The notes: a model not told the origin generated them from the letters alone. Shown: positions 45,714-56,264, counted from the stretch's first letter. The stretch: 64,000 bases of DNA from JBAJNN01 sp036881905 (GCA_036881905.1 JBAJNN010000003.1:1-64000); one strand, 5' to 3'. Numbers and translations: made by a program.

Positions 45714-48700
45714 ATGAACCAGGAGATTATAAATATCTTCGGCTCTGGCGAGCAGATGCAGAATTTTGACTCGATCAAGATCAGTGTGGCCTCTCCGGAG
45801 AAGATTCTGTCGTGGTCCTACGGCGAGATCAAGAAACCCGAAACCATCAATTATCGCACCTTCAAGCCGGAGCGTGACGGGCTGTTTTGCGCGCGCATCT
45901 TCGGTCCGATCAAGGATTATGAGTGCCTGTGCGGCAAATACAAGCGGATGAAGTATAAGGGGATTATTTGCGAGAAGTGCGGGGTTGAGGTCACCTTGTC
46001 GCGGGTGCGCCGCGAGCGCATGGGACATATCGAGTTGGCTGCTCCCGTCGCCCATATCTGGTTTTTGAAATCGTTGCCGAGCCGTATCGGCCTTTTGCTC
46101 GATATGACGCTGAAAGAAATCGAGCGGGTTCTCTATTTCGAGAGCTATATCGTGCTTGAACCCGGCTTGACGCCCCTCAAATCCCGCCAATTGCTCACGG
46201 AGGAAGAGTTTGTCTCCTTGCAGGAAGAGTATGGCGAGGACACATTCAGGGCCTCGATCGGCGCCGAAGCCGTGCGCGAATTGCTGGCGGGCATCGAGCT
46301 TGAGCGATTGCGCGATGATTTGCGTCGTGACATTGTCGCGACCAATTCCGAACTCAAGCAGAAGAAACTCACCAAAAGACTCAATATTGTGGAAGCCTTT
46401 ATCGCCTCGCATAATCGTCCCGAATGGATGATTCTGACCGTCCTGCCGGTTATTCCCCCCGAATTGCGCCCTCTGGTGCCATTGGATGGTGGACGGTTCG
46501 CGACCTCCGATCTCAACGACCTTTACCGCCGGGTCATCAACCGCAATAATCGTTTGAAGCGATTGATCGAGCTTAAGGCGCCGGATATTATCGTGCGCAA
46601 TGAGAAGCGGATGTTGCAGGAATCCGTCGATGCCCTGTTCGACAATGGCCGGCGCGGGCGCACGATTACCGGTGCCGGCAAGCGGCCTTTGAAGTCGCTG
46701 TCCGATATGCTGAAGGGTAAGCAGGGCCGGTTCAGGCAGAATCTGCTCGGCAAGCGCGTCGATTATTCGGGGCGTTCGGTTATTGTCGTGGGTCCGGAAT
46801 TGAAGCTGCATCAATGCGGCCTACCGAAGAAAATGGCGCTCGAATTGTTCAAACCCTTCATCTACTCCAGGCTTGACGCCAAGGGGCTTTCTCACACGGT
46901 CAAACAGTCGAAAAAGCTGGTTGAGAAGGAAAAGCCGGAGGTCTGGGACATTCTCGATGAGGTGATCCGCGAGCATCCGGTTATGCTGAATCGGGCGCCG
47001 ACCTTGCATCGCTTAGGGATACAGGCTTTCGAGCCGGTTTTGATCGAGGGCAAGGCCATTCAGTTACACCCCTTAGTTTGCGCTTCCTTCAACGCCGATT
47101 TCGATGGCGATCAGATGGCCGTTCACGTTCCCCTGTCGCTTGAGGCCCAGCTTGAAGCACGCGTCTTGATGATGTCCACCAACAACATCCTGCACCCCGC
47201 CAATGGTACGCCGATCATCGTGCCATCGCATGATATTGTCCTTGGCCTTTATTATCTGTCGCATACACGCCAAAATGAACCGGGCGAGGGCATGGTCTTC
47301 GCCAATATGGATGAAATCGAACATGCGCTGAATGTCGGCGCGGTGACGCTGCATTCCAAAATCAAGGCGCGTTACACCGGTGTCGATTCACAGGGCAACA
47401 CGGTCACCAGACTTTATGAAACCTCTCCGGGGCGCATGAAGGTCGCCGATCTTCTGCCGCACCGGCCGGGAATCGGTTTCGATCTGGCCAATCGCCTGCT
47501 CGCCAAGCGCCAGATTACCGAAATGATCGATGTCGTTTACCGCCATTGCGGCCAAAAGGAGACGGTTATCTTCTGCGACCGGATTATGGCTCTTGGTTTC
47601 AGCTACGCTTTCAAGGCCGGCATTTCCTTCGGCAAGGACGACATGGTGATCCCCGAAACCAAGGAGGGGCTGGTTGACGAAGCCCGCCAGCTCGTCAAGG
47701 AGTATGAGCGGCAATATGTCGATGGTCTGATCACCCGGGGGGAAAAATACAACAAGGTGATTGATGCTTGGGCCAGATGCACCGACAAGGTCGCCGATGA
47801 GATGATGGAGAGAATTTCGGCACGGGAAACCGAGTCCGACGGGCGGCGCGAAAAGCCGGTCAATTCGATTTATATGATGTCTCACTCCGGCGCGCGCGGC
47901 TCGCCGGCGCAAATGAAACAGCTCTCGGGCATGCGCGGCCTGATGGCGAGGCCCGACGGTTCGATCATCGAAACGCCGATTACCTCCAATTTCAAGGAGG
48001 GGCTGTCGGTTTTGGAGTATTTCAACTCGACTCATGGCGCTCGTAAGGGGTTGGCCGATACCGCGTTGAAAACAGCGAATTCGGGTTATCTGACCCGTCG
48101 TCTGGTCGATGTCGCACAGGATTGTATCGTGACCGAGTTTGACTGCGGCACCAAGGCCGGTATCAAATGCGTGCCGTTGGTCGATTCCGGCAAGGTGGTC
48201 GTGCCCTTGGCGCGGCGCGCTCTCGGCCGGACCGCGGCTGAAGACGTCATCGATCCGGTGACGGGCGATGTTATCGTGAAGGCCCATGATGAGATTCTCG
48301 AAGAGCATATCGGGCGGATTACGGCCTCGGGCATTCAGGAATTGCGCATTCGCTCGGTGTTGACCTGCGAGACTGGATTCGGGGTCTGCGCCAAATGCTA
48401 CGGGCGCGATCTCGCCCGCGGTACGCCGGTCAATCTCGGCGAGGCCGTCGGGGTCATTGCGGCGCAGTCGATTGGCGAGCCCGGCACCCAGCTGACCATG
48501 CGCACCTTCCATATCGGCGGCACCGCTCAGGTTCTTGACCAATCTTTCGTGGAAGCCTCTCAGGACGGTGTCGTTGCATTGCGCAACAAGGCCGTGGTGC
48601 GCGATTCTTCCGGCAGGCTCGTCGTCATGGGCCGCAACATGGTGCTGGCTATCCTTGACGACAAGGGCAATGAGCGCGCCGCGCACAAGGTTGTTTACGG

Positions 48701-49883
48701 CACCAGGTTGCATGTCAATAATGGTGACAAGGCCAAGCGGGGCGTTCGGCTGGCCGAGTGGGATCCCTATACTCGCCCGATTATCACCGAGGTTGCGGGC
48801 CGTATCGCCTTTGAAGATGTGGTTGAGGGGATTTCGATCAAGGAAGTGGCCAATGAGGCGACCGGCATTACCAGCCGCGTGGTCATGGACTGGCACGATA
48901 CGCCGAGGGGGGCGGGGCTGCGGCCCGCCATCGTTGTGCGCGACGGAGACGGTTCGGTGGCCAAGCTGCCGCGTGGCGGCGAAGCGCGCTATCTTCTCTC
49001 GGTCGATGCGGTTTTGTCGGTCGAGCCGGGCGCTCGCGTCAATCCGGGCGATGTAGTCGCCCGGATCCCGACCGAAAGCGCCAAAACCCGTGACATCACC
49101 GGCGGTCTGCCGCGGGTGGCGGAGTTGTTCGAGGCGCGCCGTCCGAGAGATCATGCCATTATCGCCGAAATCGGCGGCATCGTGGAGTTCGGGCGGGACT
49201 ACAAGAACAAGCGCCGTATTCGCATTCTCCCTGATGATGGCGGCGATCCGGCGGAATATCTCATTCCGAAGGGCAAACATCTCCCGGTTCAGGAGGGCGA
49301 TCGCATCGAAAAGGGGGAGTATCTCATGGATGGACATCCAGCACCCCATGATATTCTGGCCATCAAGGGCGTCGAGGAGCTGGCGCGTTACATTATCGGC
49401 GAAATTCAGGAGGTCTATCGGCTCCAGGGTATGAACATCAATGACAAGCATATCGAGGTGATTGTCAGCCGGATGTTGCAGAAAGTCGAAGTTGAACATC
49501 CTGGAGGTAGTCTCCTGATTCGGGGCGAACAGATCGATCGCGCCGAATTCGACGCGGTTAACGAGGCCTTGGAAAAAGAGGGCAAGGAGACGGCGACAGC
49601 TCGTCCGGTTCTTCTCGGCATCACCAAAGCCAGCTTGCAAACCCGCAGTTTCATTTCCGCCGCATCGTTTCAGGAGACGACCCGCGTTCTCACCGAGGCC
49701 GCCGTGACCGGCAAGGTCGATATGCTGAACGGGCTGAAGGAAAACGTGATTGTCGGTCGTCTTATTCCGGCGGGAACCGGCCGCGTTCTCGACAGTTACC
49801 GCCAAATCGCGGACAAGCGCGACAGGCTCATTCTTGAGGAAAGTCGAAAAGAGGATTTGGGGGACGTCGTCACTCAACACTGA
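45714..49883 (+). CDS. rpoC: DNA-directed RNA polymerase subunit beta'
   Basis: 1389 residues. The N-terminal zinc-binding motif CLCGKYKRMKYKGIICEKCG (~70-88), the Mg-binding NADFDGDQMAVH (~459-470) and the second zinc site (CETGFGVCAKCYG) are all present. Unusually, it is not followed by rpsL-rpsG-fusA-tuf. Confidence 0.99.
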   Translation: MNQEIINIFGSGEQMQNFDSIKISVASPEKILSWSYGEIKKPETINYRTFKPERDGLFCARIFGPIKDYECLCGKYKRMKYKGIICEKCGVEVTLSRVRRERMGHIELAAPVAHIWFLKSLPSRIGLLLDMTLKEIERVLYFESYIVLEPGLTPLKSRQLLTEEEFVSLQEEYGEDTFRASIGAEAVRELLAGIELERLRDDLRRDIVATNSELKQKKLTKRLNIVEAFIASHNRPEWMILTVLPVIPPELRPLVPLDGGRFATSDLNDLYRRVINRNNRLKRLIELKAPDIIVRNEKRMLQESVDALFDNGRRGRTITGAGKRPLKSLSDMLKGKQGRFRQNLLGKRVDYSGRSVIVVGPELKLHQCGLPKKMALELFKPFIYSRLDAKGLSHTVKQSKKLVEKEKPEVWDILDEVIREHPVMLNRAPTLHRLGIQAFEPVLIEGKAIQLHPLVCASFNADFDGDQMAVHVPLSLEAQLEARVLMMSTNNILHPANGTPIIVPSHDIVLGLYYLSHTRQNEPGEGMVFANMDEIEHALNVGAVTLHSKIKARYTGVDSQGNTVTRLYETSPGRMKVADLLPHRPGIGFDLANRLLAKRQITEMIDVVYRHCGQKETVIFCDRIMALGFSYAFKAGISFGKDDMVIPETKEGLVDEARQLVKEYERQYVDGLITRGEKYNKVIDAWARCTDKVADEMMERISARETESDGRREKPVNSIYMMSHSGARGSPAQMKQLSGMRGLMARPDGSIIETPITSNFKEGLSVLEYFNSTHGARKGLADTALKTANSGYLTRRLVDVAQDCIVTEFDCGTKAGIKCVPLVDSGKVVVPLARRALGRTAAEDVIDPVTGDVIVKAHDEILEEHIGRITASGIQELRIRSVLTCETGFGVCAKCYGRDLARGTPVNLGEAVGVIAAQSIGEPGTQLTMRTFHIGGTAQVLDQSFVEASQDGVVALRNKAVVRDSSGRLVVMGRNMVLAILDDKGNERAAHKVVYGTRLHVNNGDKAKRGVRLAEWDPYTRPIITEVAGRIAFEDVVEGISIKEVANEATGITSRVVMDWHDTPRGAGLRPAIVVRDGDGSVAKLPRGGEARYLLSVDAVLSVEPGARVNPGDVVARIPTESAKTRDITGGLPRVAELFEARRPRDHAIIAEIGGIVEFGRDYKNKRRIRILPDDGGDPAEYLIPKGKHLPVQEGDRIEKGEYLMDGHPAPHDILAIKGVEELARYIIGEIQEVYRLQGMNINDKHIEVIVSRMLQKVEVEHPGGSLLIRGEQIDRAEFDAVNEALEKEGKETATARPVLLGITKASLQTRSFISAASFQETTRVLTEAAVTGKVDMLNGLKENVIVGRLIPAGTGRVLDSYRQIADKRDRLILEESRKEDLGDVVTQH

Positions 49884-50839
49884 TTCGAAGCCCTGCTCTT
49901 ATCAGGGGTGTGATTCTGGGGTCGGGCAATGCCGACGCCATTGCAGCCGGGTGCAAAATAAAGGCCCCCACACATTCTTTGGTGCGACAGATCCCGCCGC
50001 CTTTCTGCAACATGGCTCGAGGAGTGGGTCGCTCCAGCTGGTGTCGATCAGCCGAATCTGATGCGAAAGCGTTGGTTATGCCTGCTTTTCTTTTCTATTT
50101 TCGAGCAGTAAACCTCACCGATTTCCGATGTCGCTTTCACAAGGGGGCCGTCACAGGGTTCGCGTATCAATGCCGGCGATTTCAACGATCCGCACGCCCC
50201 CGTCAATGACCGGCGGCATTGCCGAAGCGGTTCGGGTCGGACGTTTGAATCTCCTCATTTACGTTTTCCCTGATGATGAAGCTGGAAATGAGCCTGTCCA
50301 TTGCTATGAGACGGTTTAATTCCTCAAGTGATCGTCGCTTTGTTGCAAGGTTGCAATGGGGAAGGTCGGAATCAAGGCGGCCCTTCGCCTCGCCGATCGC
50401 ACGGCCGGTAACCGATGCCTCGATGACGCCGCACGGAAGATGAAGGCAGCCTATGCACCCTTATCAGCCGGTATCGGCGCTCCCAGTCGATCCGGTGGCT
50501 TAAGTTCACCCCCGCTGCAATGCTTAGAGTCAGTATCTATTAATCCGGTCGAAATGGTGTGCGGCCATCGGCAAGACGGCACCACATGAGGCCACGGCGA
50601 TTCCGGTCCCGGTACGTATTAAACTCATTTTTCTAACTCCCCATAGTGGGGAATGTTGGCCCCTCGGATGAAAAAACCGTTAAGCTTGTAAATTAAGCGG
50701 AACCTTAAGACCGGACGAAACGGTTGAGTGTACTTCACCCAGACGATTGTCGCGGCGACACCGACCGTTGTCGCCTATAATTTATCCACCCCCTGCGTCC
50801 TGAAGGCGGACTGATAAGCCGGGTCGTCCCTCGGCTCGG
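49884..50839. other. 956-bp gap between rpoC and thyA, possible gene remnant
   Basis: No complete gene found. The only suggestive frame is on the minus strand, open from 50460 to a stop at 50203-50205 (86 codons, no good start); it reads CGVIEASVTGRAIGEAKGRL and KRRSLEELNRLIAMDRLISS, protein-like but unrecognised, so perhaps a decayed gene. Elsewhere nothing stands out. A CCCTG/CAGGG hairpin lies just after rpoC (~49899-49915) without a T-run. Confidence 0.35.
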
Positions 50840-51634
50840 TTATACCGCGACCGGGGCAGTAATAGGTGGGTGCGAGCGGTAGTTGACGACTTCAATGTCG
50901 TCGAAGCGGAAATCATCGATTCGTTTGCGGTCATTGTTCAAGACGAGCTTTGGCAACGGATAGGGTTGGCGTGAGAGCTGCTCACGGGCCTGATCGACAT
51001 GATTAAAGTAGAGGTGAGCGTCGCCGATGGTATGGATCAATTCGCCGGCTGCAAGCCCACTCACCTTGGCCACCATATGGGTGAGCAACGCATAGGATGC
51101 GATATTGAACGGCAGTCCGAGAAAGATGTCGGCCGAGCGTTGGTAAAGCTGGCAGGATAACCGGCCTTCGGTGACGGAGAACTGGAACAGGCAGTGACAG
51201 GGCGGCAGCGCCATTCGGGTCATATCGGCCGGATTCCATGCCGAAACCACCAATCTGCGCGAATCGGGGTCCTTGATGATCGCCTTGATGACGTCGGCCA
51301 ACTGATCAATACTCTTGCCGTCTCCACCAGGCCATGACCGCCATTGCCGGCCGTAAACCGGGCCGAGATCACCATTTTCATCGGCCCATTCATCCCAAAT
51401 GCCGACGCCGTTTCGTTTAAGGTAAGCGATATTGGTATCGCCACGGATAAACCATAACAGCTCGTGAATGATGGACCGCAGATGCAGCTTCTTTGTGGTC
51501 ACCAAGGGCAGACCGCGGGCCAGATCGAAACGCATCTGATGGCCGAACAAGGATAATGTGCCGGTGCCAGTGCGGTCATTCTTCACCGGCGCATGGGTAA
51601 GACACCGGTCGAGGAGATCGAGATATTGCCTCAT
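50840..51634 (-). CDS. thyA: Thymidylate synthase
   Basis: 264 residues from the ATG at 51634, the same length as the E. coli enzyme; the frame is open to 51700. Makes dTMP from dUMP with methylene-tetrahydrofolate. The catalytic Cys is in MALPPCHCLFQF, with KNDRTGTGTLSLFGHQMRF at the N-terminus and RSADIFLGLPFNIASYALL. Divergent from mutL. Downstream dihydrofolate reductase is not present in the window. Confidence 0.98.
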   Translation of the reverse strand: MRQYLDLLDRCLTHAPVKNDRTGTGTLSLFGHQMRFDLARGLPLVTTKKLHLRSIIHELLWFIRGDTNIAYLKRNGVGIWDEWADENGDLGPVYGRQWRSWPGGDGKSIDQLADVIKAIIKDPDSRRLVVSAWNPADMTRMALPPCHCLFQFSVTEGRLSCQLYQRSADIFLGLPFNIASYALLTHMVAKVSGLAAGELIHTIGDAHLYFNHVDQAREQLSRQPYPLPKLVLNNDRKRIDDFRFDDIEVVNYRSHPPITAPVAV

Positions 51635-51676
51635 CGCGTTGAGCATGTCTCCTGAGGGAACGTTTCGTGAATGACT

Positions 51677-51722
51677 ACGATTTTCGTGACTTTTTCGCAA
51701 GCTTCAAAGATACGATTTTCGT
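51677..51722. repeat. Two copies of palindromic ACGATTTTCGT between thyA and mutL
   Basis: ACGATTTTCGT occurs at 51677-51687 and 51712-51722, start-to-start 35 bp. Each is a 4-bp inverted repeat around TTT. Located upstream of thyA, where an operator pair would sit. Confidence 0.5.
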
Positions 51723-51901
51723 ATATTAAGGTGTGCATTTTTTATTCGCAATGAGTATGATCGCGGCCAAGATCGGGGGCGTCGGTTGATTGGATGCCCC
51801 TTTCAAGAGAGTCCGATAGGGGGAGACAGAGGTGGAATCCCGCTTTTAGCGGACAGGCTTGAGCGTTTCGGGCCGATCCCGTTGGCCCGCATGGAGAAGA
51901 A

Positions 51902-53701
51902 ATGCGCATTCGACGGTTACCCGAGGGGCTTGTCAGCCGGATTGCCGCCGGCGAGGTCATCGAGCGTCCGGCCAGCATTGTCAAGGAACTGGTCGAGAAT
52001 GCCATCGACGCCGGCGCGAAGGTGATTGATGTGGTGTTCGCGCAAGGCGGGCGCGGCCTGACCAGAGTAAGCGACGACGGTTGCGGCATGAGCGCCGAGG
52101 AGCTGGTTTTGGCGGTCGAACGCCATGCAACCTCCAAACTCGTCGATGAGGCGCTGTTGCGGATCGAGACTTTAGGGTTTCGCGGCGAGGCCTTGCCCTC
52201 GATCGGCGCGGTGAGCCGGCTGTCCATTGCCTCAAGACCGCTGGATGCTGAAGCTGCTTACGAGATTTTTGTCGAGGGCGGGGTCGTGAGAGCGCCGAAA
52301 CCGGTAGCCCTTGGCAGCGGGACCCGAGTGGAGGTTCGCGATCTTTTCTTCGCCGTACCGGCGCGGCTTAAATTTCTCAAATCACATCGCGCGGAAACGA
52401 TTGCCGCCGGCGACGCGGTCAAACGTCTGGCCATGGCTCACCCCGAAATCGCCTTTACGCTGACCGGCAATGAGCGCAATATCCTCAATTATGCGGCGAC
52501 ACCGCGTGACGATGCCGGTTTTCGCCGGCGGCTCGGCGATATTATGAGGCGTGAATTCATCGATAATGCCATATCGGTGTCGGCCGAGCGTGGCGGCATA
52601 AGGCTTAGCGGCTTCGCCGGGCTGGCGACGCTGAACCGGGCCTATGCCAATATGCAGTTTCTCTACGTCAATGGCCGCCCGGTACGCGACCGCCAACTGA
52701 CGGGCGCGGTGCGCGCTGCTTATGGCGATGCGGTGCCGCGTGGACGTTACCCCATGATCGTGCTGTTTGTCGAATGCGCGCCCGAAGAGGTGGATGTGAA
52801 TGTGCATCCCACCAAGGCGGAAGTCCGCTTTCGCGATCCGGGCCTGGTTCGTGGGCTGATCATTAGCGCCTTGCGCGCGGTTGTGGCCGAATCCGGCCAT
52901 CGCACCTCGACCAGCCTTGCCGATTCCGCGCTTGATACTCTCAAAACCGCGATGTCAAACCGCTCAATTGATCCGACCCGGCATTCCTCTGGTGGCGACA
53001 AGCGGCCCGGTATGGCCGGAGTCCGGCAAGCAATCTCGGCCCATAACGCCCCTCTGCCCGGCTTTCACGAGGTCTCGGCGCAGGATGCGTCCTTGAAGGC
53101 GATTGACGATGCCGATATCGCGCGGCCACTCGGCGCGGCGCGCGCGCAGCTTCACGAAAACTATATCGTCGCCCAGACCGAGGATGGGATCGTGATCGTC
53201 GATCAGCACGCGGCTCATGAGCGCCTGGTTTATGAGCGCATGAAGCGCGCGCTTGAGCGCGATGGTATCGAGCGCCAGCCCTTGCTGGTGCCGGAGGTGG
53301 TGGAGTTGGACGAGGAGGCGGCGGAGCGCGTTCTCGCCGTCGCGGACAGGCTGGCCCAACTGGGGCTGACCATTGAGGATTTCGGCGCCGGCAGCGTGAT
53401 CGTCCGCGAAATTCCGGCCCGGCTCGGTAAGATCGACGCCAAGGGGCTTTTGCGCGATATTGCCGATGAGCTCGCGGAGGAGGGCGAAAGCCTGGCGCTG
53501 AAGGAAAAGCTAGACCATCTGCTCGCCACCATGGCCTGTTACGCGGCGGTGAGATCGGGCAGGCGGCTGAGGATCGAGGAGATGAACACTCTGTTGCGTG
53601 AAATGGAACGAACACCACTCTCGGGCCAGTGCAATCATGGCCGTCCGACTTACATCAAGCTCAAACTCTCAGACATTGAACGGCTGTTTTCGCGGCGATA
53701 G
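51902..53701 (+). CDS. mutL: DNA mismatch repair protein MutL
   Basis: 599 residues. GHKL ATPase motifs: KELVENAIDAGAKVIDV, SDDGCGMSAEEL, ATSKLVDEALLRIETLGFRG and GTRVEVRDLFFAVPARLKF. The C-terminal dimerisation domain has QHAAHERLVYERM. No DQHA(x)2E(x)4E endonuclease motif in full, although VDQHAAHERLVYE resembles it, so endonuclease activity is possible. Start ATG at 51902. Confidence 0.98.
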   Translation: MRIRRLPEGLVSRIAAGEVIERPASIVKELVENAIDAGAKVIDVVFAQGGRGLTRVSDDGCGMSAEELVLAVERHATSKLVDEALLRIETLGFRGEALPSIGAVSRLSIASRPLDAEAAYEIFVEGGVVRAPKPVALGSGTRVEVRDLFFAVPARLKFLKSHRAETIAAGDAVKRLAMAHPEIAFTLTGNERNILNYAATPRDDAGFRRRLGDIMRREFIDNAISVSAERGGIRLSGFAGLATLNRAYANMQFLYVNGRPVRDRQLTGAVRAAYGDAVPRGRYPMIVLFVECAPEEVDVNVHPTKAEVRFRDPGLVRGLIISALRAVVAESGHRTSTSLADSALDTLKTAMSNRSIDPTRHSSGGDKRPGMAGVRQAISAHNAPLPGFHEVSAQDASLKAIDDADIARPLGAARAQLHENYIVAQTEDGIVIVDQHAAHERLVYERMKRALERDGIERQPLLVPEVVELDEEAAERVLAVADRLAQLGLTIEDFGAGSVIVREIPARLGKIDAKGLLRDIADELAEEGESLALKEKLDHLLATMACYAAVRSGRRLRIEEMNTLLREMERTPLSGQCNHGRPTYIKLKLSDIERLFSRR

Positions 53702-53810
53702 GGGGTCTTCCGCGCCTTTTGCGTAAAGGTCAAACCCGGGAGGTGGCGCTCGAGGGACAATCCCCCTGTATAAGGTCATCACTGAGAGGGTCATGGAGGA
53801 CAGATCGCAT

Positions 53811-54761
53811 ATGGACACGAACAGAGCGGACATTTCACCCTATAATGTGTTTTCGCGCGCCGAATGGGCGCGGCTCAGGGCCGATACGCCGCTGACATTG
53901 AATGAAGCCGATCTCGACAGGCTCCATGGGTTCAATGATCAGGTCTCCATGGCCGAGGCGATCGAGATTTACCTGCCTTTATCGCGTCTCTTAAGCCTTT
54001 ACGTCGGCGCAACCCTGTCATTGTTCAAGGCGACGCAACACTTCCTCGACAGCAATAATGGCAAGGTTCCCTATATCATCGGCATCGGCGGTTCGGTTGC
54101 CGCCGGCAAGACCACAACGGCGCGCCTTTTGCGCGAGTTGCTGACACATTGGCCTCATCACCCGCAAGTGGAGCTGGTGACAACGGATGGTTTTCTCCTT
54201 CCCAATCGAGCGCTTGAACAAGAAGATCTGATGGCGCGCAAGGGATTTCCGGAAAGCTATGATCTTGCCGCGCTTTTGCGGTTTTTATCGCAGGTCAAGT
54301 CAGGCCGACACCGGGTGAAGGCACCGATTTATTCTCATCTCGCCTATGACGTGCTCGATGGCAAGTGGATCACGATCGACCGGCCCGATATTCTAATCGT
54401 TGAGGGGCTGAACGTCTTGCAGCCCGCCAAATTGCCACGTGAGGGGCGAACCATCCCCTTCGTCTCGGATTTTTTCGATTTTGCGATCTATATCGATGCC
54501 GACGAGACCTTGTTGCGGCAATGGTACATCGAGCGGTTTTTGCGGTTGCGCGACACGGCTTTTCGCGATCCGCGCTCTTATTTTCATCATTTTGCGACGA
54601 TGGATGATGGCGAGGCTGAAAAAACCGCCAATCGGATTTGGGAGAGCATCAATCTGGTTAACTTGCGCGATAATATCCTGCCCACCCGCCAGCGCGCCGA
54701 TTTAATCCTGTGTAAAACGCAAGGTCATGAAGTCGGTCAAGTCTGGCTGAGAAAATTATGA
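53811..54761 (+). CDS. coaA: Pantothenate kinase, type I
   Basis: 316 residues from the ATG at 53811 (an in-frame ATG at 53793 adds six). Phosphorylates pantothenate, the first step to CoA. P-loop GGSVAAGKTT, then VTTDGFLLPN and FPESYDLAALLRFL, ending NLRDNILPTRQRADLILCK. Follows mutL by ~110 bp. Confidence 0.96.
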   Translation: MDTNRADISPYNVFSRAEWARLRADTPLTLNEADLDRLHGFNDQVSMAEAIEIYLPLSRLLSLYVGATLSLFKATQHFLDSNNGKVPYIIGIGGSVAAGKTTTARLLRELLTHWPHHPQVELVTTDGFLLPNRALEQEDLMARKGFPESYDLAALLRFLSQVKSGRHRVKAPIYSHLAYDVLDGKWITIDRPDILIVEGLNVLQPAKLPREGRTIPFVSDFFDFAIYIDADETLLRQWYIERFLRLRDTAFRDPRSYFHHFATMDDGEAEKTANRIWESINLVNLRDNILPTRQRADLILCKTQGHEVGQVWLRKL

Positions 54762-54810
54762 GCGAGAAGGCACGGGATCAAGACGCTGCCATGCGGTCAT
54801 GTGGCTTTGT

Positions 54811-55353
54811 TCACGCGGTGGCGACGCTAATATGCATAAAAGTGGGCGGCGCGCACAGGCTCAAAATCTTCACCATGGCGGGGCGCGACAACGCGACGCA
54901 ACCTTGCGTCGGCGCGTCATTCGGCCGTGCGATGTGGAAAAAGATCGCGCTGCCGCGACCGGGCCTTACCGGATCGTCATTGTAACCCAAAATCACCATG
55001 AGGTCGTAAAGCCCGTCTTCGCGCCACAAAGCTTCCGCATGGGTCGGGCAGGGCAGTTTGGCCGGACGGTTGTAACGAGGATCGCTGGGGTCGTCGCACC
55101 AGCCACAATTTGGAGCAAGCGGTCGGAACGGTAACGCCGTTTGCGGCAGGCCTAAGCGATCCGGTCGGTAATAGCCTTGGCGCAGAGGCCATACTCCGAT
55201 AGGAGTGGCGCCGTCGCCTTCGTGTTTGTCGTCGGTGAGACCACTACGGCCGAGGGCGCAGGGAAACTCAAGCGGCGATAGGCGCAGCCGGCCCCGGCTT
55301 GTCCCGAGCGTGGCGGCGGTGACGTAAATGTCATGGACTTTATCCGAGCCCAT
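54811..55353 (-). CDS. L,D-transpeptidase (YkuD) family protein
   Basis: 181 residues from the ATG at 55353; the frame extends to 55428. The catalytic motif is IFFHIARPNDAPTQGCVALS, with His and Cys12 residues apart. Acts on peptidoglycan cross-links. No clear signal peptide from this start, but the COG3786-type short members often lack one. Divergent from the response regulator. Confidence 0.88.
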   Translation of the reverse strand: MGSDKVHDIYVTAATLGTSRGRLRLSPLEFPCALGRSGLTDDKHEGDGATPIGVWPLRQGYYRPDRLGLPQTALPFRPLAPNCGWCDDPSDPRYNRPAKLPCPTHAEALWREDGLYDLMVILGYNDDPVRPGRGSAIFFHIARPNDAPTQGCVALSRPAMVKILSLCAPPTFMHISVATA

Positions 55354-55429
55354 CTTCCGATCTTCCCTGGGGACCGAGCAAAATCCATCAGAAATTAAAT
55401 ATGCTGCCTTTCCTGCCCGGTCCGTCACG

Positions 55430-55459
55430 CTGACCTCAAGTTGAAAATGCTATTATAAT
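55430..55459 (+). promoter_or_regulatory. Candidate promoter of the response regulator gene
   Basis: CTGACC (55430-55435), 18 bp, exact TATAAT (55454-55459), ~50 bp before the gene. The -35 is imperfect. Confidence 0.35.
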
Positions 55460-55511
55460 ATACGGATTATGTCACCCGGATCCAACGCTTTATATCTTGC
55501 GGGAAAAAGCC

Positions 55512-56264
55512 ATGATGGACGCAAAACGGCTGCTGATGGTTGAAAGCGACGATACGCTCGGCGAAGCGCTGAGCGAGCAATTGACCCTGTCGGGTGAATT
55601 CACTGTCCAGACCGTTGCCGCCATTGCCGATGCGATCGAGATTGCCAAGAGAAATCGCTTCGATCTTGTGTTGATCGACGCCGACCCGCCCGCGGCGGAT
55701 GAACAGGGCAACCAAGGGCAAAAGGGAGAGCCGGAGCGTATCTGTGACTCTGTGCTCATGAACGGCGTCAAAGCCCCGATCATTATGCTTGTTGCCCAAG
55801 GGCCTTCGCCCGAGGCCATCTCCTGCACCGGCGAAAGCGCCTGTCACTGTGTCGCCAAACCCTTGCGTTTCAGCGTTTTGCTTGCGCGTATTCGCGCCGC
55901 TCTCGATCCTCACGGGCGCAGAGACGCGGCATGCTCGACCATCGGACCCTACCGGTTTCAACCGGCGATGAACCGCCTGATCCATGATGATGGCAGTGTC
56001 ATTCAACTCACAAGCAAGGAAACGGCGATCCTGCAATTCCTCAACAAGGCCGAAGCCGGGATCGTCAATCGCGAGGTTCTGCTGCGTGAGATTTGGGGAT
56101 ACAATGAGAGGGTTATGACGCACACGCTGGAGACCCACATTTATCATTTGCGCCGGAAAATGCAAGGCGGACAGCCATGCCGGGACATTGTGCTCAGTGA
56201 AGCCGGCGGCTATAGGCTTTGCCGCCAGCATGAAGGCAACTCTCGAATGGAAACCGAATCATGA
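55512..56264 (+). CDS. OmpR-type response regulator (receiver + winged helix)
   Basis: 250 residues from the ATG at 55512 (first in-frame start 55497). Receiver: acidic pair ESDDT, phospho-acceptor Asp61 (numbering from 55497) in LVLIDADP, switch Lys in HCVAKPLRFSVLLARI. The stretch between Asp61 and the next strand is unusually long. The C-terminal winged helix (QLTSKETAILQFLNKAE, REIWGYNERVMTHTLETHIY) is intact. No histidine kinase nearby. The stop overlaps holA, so it is co-transcribed with it. Confidence 0.88.
   Translation: MMDAKRLLMVESDDTLGEALSEQLTLSGEFTVQTVAAIADAIEIAKRNRFDLVLIDADPPAADEQGNQGQKGEPERICDSVLMNGVKAPIIMLVAQGPSPEAISCTGESACHCVAKPLRFSVLLARIRAALDPHGRRDAACSTIGPYRFQPAMNRLIHDDGSVIQLTSKETAILQFLNKAEAGIVNREVLLREIWGYNERVMTHTLETHIYHLRRKMQGGQPCRDIVLSEAGGYRLCRQHEGNSRMETES

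Noticed and set aside
47388..49880. 830-codon minus-strand open frame opposite rpoC
   Set aside because: Exact antisense of a conserved gene; its translation has no family features.
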